NCBI GenBank assembly: GCA_020845935.1
Contig: JADLEV010000019.1
Location: forward strand, 1-50,680
From: Gammaproteobacteria bacterium
Lineage (GTDB): Bacteria; Pseudomonadota; Gammaproteobacteria; Ga0077536
Reading direction: 5' to 3'
DNA length: 50,680 nucleotides
The position numbers were made by a program, and so were the translations under genes. The notes beneath the pieces are model-generated. The model had not been told where the DNA came from. It was given only the letters and a program-made list of their open reading frames with translations, and ran no database searches. Shown piece by piece: positions 44,199 through 50,680 of this stretch (positions within the stretch are counted from its first letter, which is position 1; each line of letters begins with the position of its first letter).

Positions 44199-45587
44199 AT
44201 GGTTACGGACTGCATGGCTTTGTTGCGCCGCGTCGCGAATCTTCTGTTGCTGTCCGCCGAGAGGCGGGTGGGCGGTTGGCTGTTGTTGTGGCTGCTCCCG
44301 GTTGCTGTCGGCGCGACCGAGATCAGCAACCTGCGGATGTGGCCGGAGCCTGGCAGCACGCGCCTCGTCTTCGATCTGACCGAGCCAGACGGCTGCAAAG
44401 TGTTCTCGGTCAGTGGGCCGGATCGCATCGTCATCGACTTCGAGACCGCCAAGACGGCTCGGCCGTTGCAGTTGCCCATGGCCGACCCGGACATCATTGC
44501 CAGCTTGCGTCATGCACCACGCGAATCCGGAACACGCATCGTGATCGACGTGCGCACGGATGTCGAAGTCAGTCACCGCCTGCTCGAACCGCGCGCCCCA
44601 TATGGACACCGTTTGGTGGTGGATCTGCGAGCCAGCAAACCGGCGAAGACCGCAATGCCGGAATCGGCCGCCGAACGAGCAGCCGCGCCGACTGTGGTCG
44701 CCACCCCTTCGCGAATCGCTTCCGCCACGCCTGCCGCACTGCCGGACCTGTCTCGCGGTAAAGCCGACAGATTTGCCGGGAGGGACGTGATTGTTGCCAT
44801 CGATGCCGGCCATGGCGGCGAGGATGTCGGCGCCATCGGCCCGGGTGGCAGCTATGAGAAGAACATCACGCATCAGGTTGCGCGTGAACTGGCGAAGCTG
44901 ATCGACAGCCAGCGCGGCATGAAAGCGGTGTTGACACGCAATGGCGATTACTACGTTGGCTTGCGCCAGCGTACCGAAATCGCGCGGGCTCAAAAGGCAG
45001 ATCTCTTCGTTTCGATCCACGCCGATGCATTTCGCGACCGCCGTGTCGCCGGAGGGTCGGTTTATGTGGTTTCTTCCAAGGGCGCCAGCAGCACGGCGGC
45101 ACAATGGCTGGCGGACAGCGAGAATGCGTCGGACCTCGTTGGCGGCGTTACCCTGAGCAACAAGGACGGCACCTTGCAGTCTGTGCTGCTACGCATGTCG
45201 CAAAGCGCAACACTGGATGGCAGCATCGATGTCGCGCAATCGATCCTGGCGTCACTGCGTCGGGTCGGTACCGTGCACAAGAACTACGTCGAGCGCGCCG
45301 GATTCGTCGTGTTGAAGTCGCCGGATATCCCTTCGGTACTGGTGGAATTGGCCTTCATTTCCAATCCGGCCGAGGAGAAAAAGCTCAACGATCCGGTGCA
45401 CCGCCAGAAGTTGGCGCGGGCGGTTCTGTCCGGAGTCTCGGGCTATTTCGATCGCCATGCCGCGCCTGGAACGCTGCTGGCAGAATTGCGGCGTTCCGGT
45501 CAGGGTTCCGATCCGATCCTCGCTTTGGTGGGTACCCCCGAGAAGGGATCGATGCGGTCGGTCGGTATCACCGCATCGCTGCCGTAA
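44199..45587 (+). CDS. amiC: N-acetylmuramoyl-L-alanine amidase (AmiB/AmiC type)
   Basis: A 462-residue periplasmic amidase that splits daughter-cell septal peptidoglycan. A signal/membrane segment (WLLLWLLPVAVGATE) ends near residue 40, an AMIN domain (about 40-145) follows, then an Ala/Pro-rich linker and the Amidase_3 domain (about 195-430). Zinc and catalytic residues are in DAGHGGEDVGAIG, the KNITH-type Glu turn, SIHADAF and VELAFISN. No LysM repeats follow, unlike AmiB. The exact start is unsure; ATGs at 44199 and 44214 both lack a good ribosome binding site. About 190 bp upstream is non-coding. Confidence 0.92.
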   Translation: MVTDCMALLRRVANLLLLSAERRVGGWLLLWLLPVAVGATEISNLRMWPEPGSTRLVFDLTEPDGCKVFSVSGPDRIVIDFETAKTARPLQLPMADPDIIASLRHAPRESGTRIVIDVRTDVEVSHRLLEPRAPYGHRLVVDLRASKPAKTAMPESAAERAAAPTVVATPSRIASATPAALPDLSRGKADRFAGRDVIVAIDAGHGGEDVGAIGPGGSYEKNITHQVARELAKLIDSQRGMKAVLTRNGDYYVGLRQRTEIARAQKADLFVSIHADAFRDRRVAGGSVYVVSSKGASSTAAQWLADSENASDLVGGVTLSNKDGTLQSVLLRMSQSATLDGSIDVAQSILASLRRVGTVHKNYVERAGFVVLKSPDIPSVLVELAFISNPAEEKKLNDPVHRQKLARAVLSGVSGYFDRHAAPGTLLAELRRSGQGSDPILALVGTPEKGSMRSVGITASLP

Positions 45588-45653
45588 CAAGCGACTCGTC
45601 GCACCGCGACCGCGTGTTGACGCGGCCGGACTGATCAGCGATACCTACGGCGC

Positions 45654-47288
45654 ATGTCTGAACCGCGCCCAATCCGACCGCTCCCCGACCACGTCATCAA
45701 TCAGATTGCCGCTGGGGAGGTCATCGAACGCCCGGCCTCGGTGGTCAAGGAACTCGTGGAAAACAGTCTCGATGCCGGGGCGCGCAGGATCCTCGTGGAA
45801 TTGAGCGAAGGAGGTTTGCAGACGATCCGCGTTACCGATGATGGCTACGGCATCCCCGGTTCCGAACTTCCCCATGCTGTTACTCGCCACTACACCAGCA
45901 AGCTGAGTCGGGCCGAAGATCTGGCGGCCATCGCCACGCTTGGCTTCCGTGGTGAAGCCTTGGCCAGCATTGCCTCGGTGGCGAGAATCAGCGTGACCTC
46001 GGCGATTGCCAACGCCGCATCCGGCTATCGGCTCGATGCGACACCTTCCCAACCACGCGAGGTCCATCCGGCAGCTCATCCTGTGGGGACGACCATTGAA
46101 ATCAGTGAATTGTTTTTCAACACGCCGCCGCGACGCCGCTTTCTGAAGCGACCACGCACGGAATTTCTGCTGATCCAGCAGTTGCTGCGCCAGATCGCTT
46201 TTACCCAGCCTGCTCTCGATCTCGAACTGCGCCACGATGGTGACCGCGTGTTTCGCCTCATCCCTGCCGCCCTAATCGCCGACAAGGTCCGGATCGGGGC
46301 GCTGCTCGGCCGGTCGTTTCTGCGTCAGGCCGTGGCCATCGATACGACCTTCGATGACATCCATGTGGTCGGCTGGGTCGGCCTTGCCGGCGCGGCGCGT
46401 TCGCTGCGCGATCAGCAGTATCTGAGCGTCAACGGCAGAGTGATCAGCGATCGTCGACTCGGCCATGCGTTGCGTCTGGCGTTCGCCGATGAGATTCCCG
46501 CCGGCCGTCATCCCTGTTACGCCCTGGCGATCGAACTGCCGCTCGACCAGGTCGATGTCAACGTGCATCCATGCAAGGCGGAGGTGCGATTCCAGGAGCC
46601 GAGACTGGTCCATGATGCGCTGTATCTCGCAGCATCGCGTGCCTTGCGCGCGAAGGAAGCGGCAACCGAGCCACCGGAATCCGTGGAGCGCGAGGTTCAA
46701 GAATCGCGCCTTTGGCCGGGTTATCAAGGAAATGCGTTCGACCTGATGACGACTTTACCCAACAAGTCGAATGCGGCGATGCGGCACGAACGGATCCTTT
46801 ATGTGGTCGCGCGACGCTGGCTTGTCACGAACGATCGCAACCGCCTGTTCGTGATCGATGGCAAGCTTTTGATCGAGGGGATTGTTCGTTCGCGCTTGCG
46901 GCAGGACCCGGATGGCTCGCGCCGCCGGCCACTGTTGCTGCCGGTGCCCCTGAGTGAGTGCGACCCGCTGCTTGCCCATGCGCGAGAACTTGAGTCTCTT
47001 GGTTTCGGCTTGCGGCACGGCGCGCTGCATGAGGTTCCGGTTTGCCTGCCGGAGTTCGATGCCGCGATGTTTGTGAACACATTGCGCACAGCACCGGCGT
47101 CCGATTTGTCGGGGACGATCGCACGATCGGTCGCGGCCGGCTGGGTCGCGCCAACGCAGTCGGAGATGGTTGCGACGCTGCTGGCCGAGTTCGCAACGAT
47201 TGCCCCGCTGTCCGCCTGTGCCGTCGAACTCGACACCGCGGCTTGCGAGGAACTGTTCACCTCGGCCAAGGTGGCGCGAGATGGATGA
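45654..47288 (+). CDS. mutL: DNA mismatch repair protein MutL
   Basis: A 544-residue GHKL ATPase. The N-terminal domain has the full set QIAAGEVIERPASVVKELVENSLDAG, DDGYGI and GFRGEALASI. The linker is short (about 50 residues), which explains the size deficit against E. coli MutL (615). In the C-terminal domain the endonuclease motif DQHAx2Ex4E of MutH-lacking bacteria is not present (the region reads NRLFVIDGKLLIEG), so this MutL looks nicking-deficient like that of E. coli. It overlaps miaA by 8 bp. Confidence 0.95.
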   Translation: MSEPRPIRPLPDHVINQIAAGEVIERPASVVKELVENSLDAGARRILVELSEGGLQTIRVTDDGYGIPGSELPHAVTRHYTSKLSRAEDLAAIATLGFRGEALASIASVARISVTSAIANAASGYRLDATPSQPREVHPAAHPVGTTIEISELFFNTPPRRRFLKRPRTEFLLIQQLLRQIAFTQPALDLELRHDGDRVFRLIPAALIADKVRIGALLGRSFLRQAVAIDTTFDDIHVVGWVGLAGAARSLRDQQYLSVNGRVISDRRLGHALRLAFADEIPAGRHPCYALAIELPLDQVDVNVHPCKAEVRFQEPRLVHDALYLAASRALRAKEAATEPPESVEREVQESRLWPGYQGNAFDLMTTLPNKSNAAMRHERILYVVARRWLVTNDRNRLFVIDGKLLIEGIVRSRLRQDPDGSRRRPLLLPVPLSECDPLLAHARELESLGFGLRHGALHEVPVCLPEFDAAMFVNTLRTAPASDLSGTIARSVAAGWVAPTQSEMVATLLAEFATIAPLSACAVELDTAACEELFTSAKVARDG

Positions 47289-48213
47289 TCGCTTGATTTG
47301 CCTGATGGGCCCGACCGGTGTCGGCAAGACCGATCTCGCCGTGCAACTGTGTGCGCTCGGTCCGTTCGCGATCATCAGTGTCGATTCCGGCATGGTCTAT
47401 CGCGGGCTCGATATCGGCAGTGCCAAGCCGTCGCCGGCGGTGCTCGCGCAGGTCCCGCATCGGCTGGTCGATGTCTGCAACCCGGACGAGCGCTACAGCG
47501 CGGCGCGTTTCCGCAACGATGCGCTCGCCGCAATCGACGAGATTCGCGCGCGCAGGCAGATTCCATTGCTGGTCGGTGGCACCGGGTTGTATTTCCGCGC
47601 CCTGCTCGAAGGTTTATCCTCACTGCCGGAGGCGGATGCGGCGGTACGGGCGCGACTGGAGCGCGAACTCGCGGCACAGGGCAGCATCGGCTTGCACCAG
47701 CGTCTTGGCGCCATCGATCCGGAAGCGGCGGCGCGGATCCATCCACACGATCCTCAACGCATCCTGCGGGCGCTCGAAGTCCATGAACTGACCGGTGTGC
47801 CGCTGTCGCGGTTGCAGCGACGACGCGGGCAACCTGCGGCCAGTGGCCAGGTGATCAAGATTGCGCTAGCACCGACGACACGTGAGCTATTGCATCGCCG
47901 TATCGAACGGCGGTTCCACCAGATGCTGGATCGGGGCCTATGCAACGAGGTGCGCGCCGTGCGCGAGCGCTTTGGCGCGGCGACGCCGCTGCCGGGCTTG
48001 AAACTGGTTGGCTACCGGGAGATCGACGCCTATATCCGCGGCGCGCTCGACCGGGACAGCGCGGCGCAACGGGCGATCACGGCGACCCGGCAGTTGGCGC
48101 GACGCCAGTTCACCTGGCTGAGGGGTGATGGTTCGGTGGAATGGTTCACAAGTGATACCATGCCATCGGCGGCTCGGTTGCGGGATTACCTCGCCGAACG
48201 CAGCGGAAGCTGA
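47281..48213 (+). CDS. miaA: tRNA dimethylallyltransferase MiaA
   Basis: A 310-residue enzyme that adds the dimethylallyl group to A37 of UNN-decoding tRNAs using DMAPP. P-loop GPTGVGKTDLA, the DSGMVYRGLDIGSAKPS region, LVGGTGLYFRAL and DPQRILRALEVHE are visible. ATG at 47281 starts inside the mutL end; the track's longer ORF is an extension into mutL. The DMAPP supply depends on ispH in this window. Confidence 0.96.
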   Translation: MDDRLICLMGPTGVGKTDLAVQLCALGPFAIISVDSGMVYRGLDIGSAKPSPAVLAQVPHRLVDVCNPDERYSAARFRNDALAAIDEIRARRQIPLLVGGTGLYFRALLEGLSSLPEADAAVRARLERELAAQGSIGLHQRLGAIDPEAAARIHPHDPQRILRALEVHELTGVPLSRLQRRRGQPAASGQVIKIALAPTTRELLHRRIERRFHQMLDRGLCNEVRAVRERFGAATPLPGLKLVGYREIDAYIRGALDRDSAAQRAITATRQLARRQFTWLRGDGSVEWFTSDTMPSAARLRDYLAERSGS

Positions 48214-48295
48214 GGTCGCGGGAGCCGAGTCTGGGCGATAGGCACACCACAATAACAACAGCCGTAAGGCGAAGAATAATTACAAGGAGCATACG

Positions 48296-48544
48296 ATGAG
48301 CAAGGGGCAGTCATTGCAGGAGCCTTATCTGAATGCTTTGCGCAAGGAGCGCGTGCCGGTTTCGATTTACCTAGTCAATGGCATCAAGTTGCAAGGGCAG
48401 ATCGAATCGTTTGATCAATTTGTCATTCTGCTGCGCAATTCCGTCAGCCAGATGGTCTACAAACATGCCGTTTCCACGGTCGTCCCCGCACGCACCGTCA
48501 AGGTGCCGCGCAGCGACGATGACGTCACCGAAGAAGAGACTTGA
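48296..48544 (+). CDS. hfq: RNA chaperone Hfq
   Basis: An 82-residue Sm-like hexamer that pairs small RNAs with mRNAs. The N-terminal [20 protein letters not shown], the Sm1 stretch [11 protein letters not shown] and the Sm2 [14 protein letters not shown] are all canonical. The C-terminal tail is short and acidic. An AAGGAG ribosome binding site lies 8 nt upstream. The 82 bp before it may carry promoters but no clear boxes are seen. hflX starts within its stop codon. Confidence 0.98.
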   Translation: MSKGQSLQEPYLNALRKERVPVSIYLVNGIKLQGQIESFDQFVILLRNSVSQMVYKHAVSTVVPARTVKVPRSDDDVTEEET

Positions 48545-49893
48545 TCGACGTCGCGCCGCAAGATAAAGGGGAGCGCGCCATCATCGTCCAGGTCCAGGAC
48601 AGTGGCCAGGACGATGCGGAGCAAAGAGCGGAATTCAAGGATCTGGTCGGCGCGGCCGGCGTCGCGGTCGCCGCGACGATCGATGCGCCGCAGAAGGTTC
48701 CGCATGCCCGGTTCCTGATCGGCAGCGGCAAGGCGGAACAGGTCCGGGACGCGGTCAGCGCCACTCAGGCGGATGTCGTTGTCGTCAATCAATCCCTGAC
48801 TCCGGCACAGGTCCGGAATCTCGAACGTCTGGTCGGTTGTCGGGTCATCGATCGCATCGACCTGATTCTCGATATCTTTGCGCAACGGGCGTCCTCGTTC
48901 GAGGGCAAGTTGCAGGTTGAACTTGCCCAACTCGAACGGATGTCGACACGGCTCGTGCGCGGTTGGACCCATCTCGAACGGCAGAAAGGCGGCATCGGCT
49001 TGCGCGGTCCCGGCGAGACCCAGTTGGAGACGGACCGGCGCCTGATTGGCCGCCGCATCCGTCAGATTCACGAGCGGCTGGATCGGGTTCGCCGGCAGCG
49101 CGAAGACACCACGCGGGCACGGCGCCTGGCGCATGTCGCGACGGTGTCCCTGGTCGGATACACCAACGCCGGCAAATCGACGTTGTTCAATGCCCTGACC
49201 GGTGCCGGCGCCTACGTCGCGGACCAGTTGTTCGCCACGCTCGATACCACCTCCCGCCGGTTTCACGTCCCGGGCGAACGCCCGGTGTTGCTGAGCGATA
49301 CCGTCGGCTTCATTCGCGAGTTGCCACACGAACTGATTGCCGCGTTTCATGCCACGCTCGAGGAAACACGCGAGGCGGATCTGTTGCTGCACGTCATCGA
49401 CGCATCCGCATCGGATCGGGAACAGCGCATGCAGGACGTGCGAGAGGTACTGCAACAGATCGGCGCCGCTGCGGTGCCGCTGCTGGAGGTCTACAACAAG
49501 ATCGATCGCTGCGAGGGCCTCGCGCCGGCGCTGGAACGGGACGGGCAGGGCTTGCCGGCCGCCGTCTGGATCTCGGCGGTCACCGGCAGCGGTTTGCCAT
49601 TGCTGGCCGCGGCAATCGCGGAACATATGAATCGCCACAAATCGCAGTTCCGCATTCGCCTGCCGGCGAGCGCGGGCAGATTACGCGCCCGGTTGTACGA
49701 GATCGGTGCGGTGGTCACCGAGGTCACCGATGCGAATGACTCGGTGCTGGTGGTCGCCATCGATGCCGCACGCCTCAAAGCAATGTGCGTCGCGGCCGGC
49801 TTGTCGGTGTCCGACGCCGTCGAACCACTTGAGCATGCGAATGCATCGGTGCAACGTGCCGAAGCCGGTCCGGTTGCAGCACCCAACGCCTGA
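48541..49893 (+). CDS. hflX: Ribosome-associated GTPase HflX
   Basis: A 450-residue GTPase that rescues stalled or inactive ribosomes. The N-terminal domain carries [16 protein letters not shown]-like and [22 protein letters not shown] segments, then [14 protein letters not shown], and the G domain has [27 protein letters not shown] and NKID. A TTG start overlaps the hfq stop by 4 bp and gives a start aligned with E. coli HflX. It is followed by hflK. Confidence 0.95.
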   Translation: MIDVAPQDKGERAIIVQVQDSGQDDAEQRAEFKDLVGAAGVAVAATIDAPQKVPHARFLIGSGKAEQVRDAVSATQADVVVVNQSLTPAQVRNLERLVGCRVIDRIDLILDIFAQRASSFEGKLQVELAQLERMSTRLVRGWTHLERQKGGIGLRGPGETQLETDRRLIGRRIRQIHERLDRVRRQREDTTRARRLAHVATVSLVGYTNAGKSTLFNALTGAGAYVADQLFATLDTTSRRFHVPGERPVLLSDTVGFIRELPHELIAAFHATLEETREADLLLHVIDASASDREQRMQDVREVLQQIGAAAVPLLEVYNKIDRCEGLAPALERDGQGLPAAVWISAVTGSGLPLLAAAIAEHMNRHKSQFRIRLPASAGRLRARLYEIGAVVTEVTDANDSVLVVAIDAARLKAMCVAAGLSVSDAVEPLEHANASVQRAEAGPVAAPNA

Positions 49894-49948
49894 CCTTACA
49901 ATCCGGCGTAACGGCGAAATTCGAATTTATTTACAGGAATCAACGGCT

Positions 49949-50680
49949 TTGGCGTGGAACGAACCAGACGAGGATAACCGCGACCCGTGGCGCGGGCGCA
50001 AGAATCCAGCAGGACCGCCGGACCTCGACGAAGTGCTCCGCAAGATGCAGGAGAAACTTGGCCGTCTGTTCAACGCCCGCCATCGCAAGGGTGGTCGTGG
50101 CGGCGCCGGTGAGGCGCCGCGAAACAGCGGCGCGGCTTGGGGCATTGCGCTGGTGTTGTTGATCAGCTGGCTCGTGGCAGATGCGTTCTATCGAATCGAA
50201 CCGGCTGAGCGCGGCATCGTGCGCAGGTTCGGCTCGTTCGTGGATGTGCTGGATCCGGGGCCACATTTCCGCTTGCCGCGACCAATCGAATACGTCACCA
50301 AGGTCAACGTCGATGCGGTCAAGGATCACCGTGTCATGGCGACGATGCTGACGGGCGACGAGAATATCGTCGATGTCGAGGTGGCGTGCCAGTACCGGGT
50401 CCGGGATCCGGACAAATATCTGTTCATGTCCGCCGATCCGGACGACACCGTCCGGCAACTGACCGAAAGTTCGATCCGCGAAATCATCGGCATGAGCGCA
50501 TTCGATTTCGTCATCACCGAAGGTCGCGCCGAAATTGCGATTCAGGCACAGCGTCGGATTCAGGGCATCATTGACCAGTACGATGCCGGCATCGAGATCA
50601 CCAGCGTGAACATGCAACCGGTCAAGCCACCCGAGGAAGTCCAGGCGTCCTTCGACGACGCCATCAAGTCGCGTGAGGAC
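49949..50680 (+). CDS. hflK: Membrane protease regulator HflK (3' end outside window)
   Basis: A 244-codon open fragment that runs off the right edge and is missing from the track. A TTG start (giving MAWNEPDEDNRDPW) with an ACAGGAA ribosome binding site matches HflK, which begins with an acidic-Trp motif. A Gly-rich stretch is followed by one membrane segment (WGIALVLLISWLVADAFY, about residues 64-82) and then the prohibitin/SPFH domain (YRIEPAERGIVRRFG onward). HflK with HflC forms a ring around the FtsH protease. hflC should follow. Confidence 0.95.
   Translation, partial: MAWNEPDEDNRDPWRGRKNPAGPPDLDEVLRKMQEKLGRLFNARHRKGGRGGAGEAPRNSGAAWGIALVLLISWLVADAFYRIEPAERGIVRRFGSFVDVLDPGPHFRLPRPIEYVTKVNVDAVKDHRVMATMLTGDENIVDVEVACQYRVRDPDKYLFMSADPDDTVRQLTESSIREIIGMSAFDFVITEGRAEIAIQAQRRIQGIIDQYDAGIEITSVNMQPVKPPEEVQASFDDAIKSRED

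Overview
The window is chromosomal DNA from a GC-rich gammaproteobacterium. The evidence is synteny: rplU-rpmA-obg-proB, rpsT/murJ-ribF-lspA-ispH, the fimU-pilVWXY1Y2E minor-pilin operon, ffs-dnaX-ybaB-recR, and orn-nnr-tsaE-amiC-mutL-miaA-hfq-hflX-hflK are all gammaproteobacterial arrangements. Genes are tightly packed, many overlapping by 4-17 bp. I see no insertion sequence, integrase, phage gene or CRISPR array. The species cannot be named from the sequence; hopanoid genes plus aromatic-catabolism genes suggest an environmental, probably aerobic organism.

Layout. (1) 1-4605, minus strand: hopanoid-related genes, i.e. a squalene-synthase-like enzyme, the adenosylhopane nucleosidase HpnG, the RND exporter HpnN, and the start of a nucleotidyltransferase cut by the window edge. 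(2) 4606-8375, plus: a structured leader, then metK, ahcY and folD (SAM synthesis, SAH recycling, one-carbon folate). (3) 8381-11758: a double-ACT protein, a UPF0210/PFL protein and pyruvate kinase, followed by tRNA-Pro(CGG). (4) 11913-20753: housekeeping genes (ispB, L21, L27, obg, proB, S20, murJ, ribF, lspA, ispH). (5) 20885-28351, minus: type IV pilus minor pilins and PilY1, ending in a DUF4124 gene. (6) 28697-29338: a cysteine-free Irr-like Fur-family regulator and tRNA-Thr(CGT). (7) 29394-38502: an accessory catabolic block with a GST, LigJ-, LigK- and LigU-like enzymes (the lower protocatechuate/gallate 4,5-cleavage route), an aldehyde:ferredoxin oxidoreductase (AOR) homologue, an EamA transporter, a thiolase and a 3-hydroxyacyl-CoA dehydrogenase. 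(8) 38649-50680: SRP RNA, then DNA replication/repair, RNA turnover, cell-wall and Hfq/HflX/HflK genes, the last cut by the window end.

How parts fit. HpnG removes adenine from the adenosylhopane that HpnH makes from SAM, and metK/ahcY stand divergently beside it, although that link is inference. LigU, LigJ and LigK would convert 4-oxalomesaconate to pyruvate plus oxaloacetate, while thiolase and dehydrogenase would finish a CoA-bound branch to acetyl-CoA and succinyl-CoA.

The points most worth a second look are the AOR homologue with unusual Fe-S cysteine spacing inside the LigJ/LigK/LigU block, the terminator-like leader of metK, the Cys-free Irr-like regulator with a palindrome upstream, a possible dnaX frameshift site, and the loss of ileS and fkpB from their conserved locus. 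No wholly new multi-gene system is evident; the catabolic block with the AOR is the nearest candidate.
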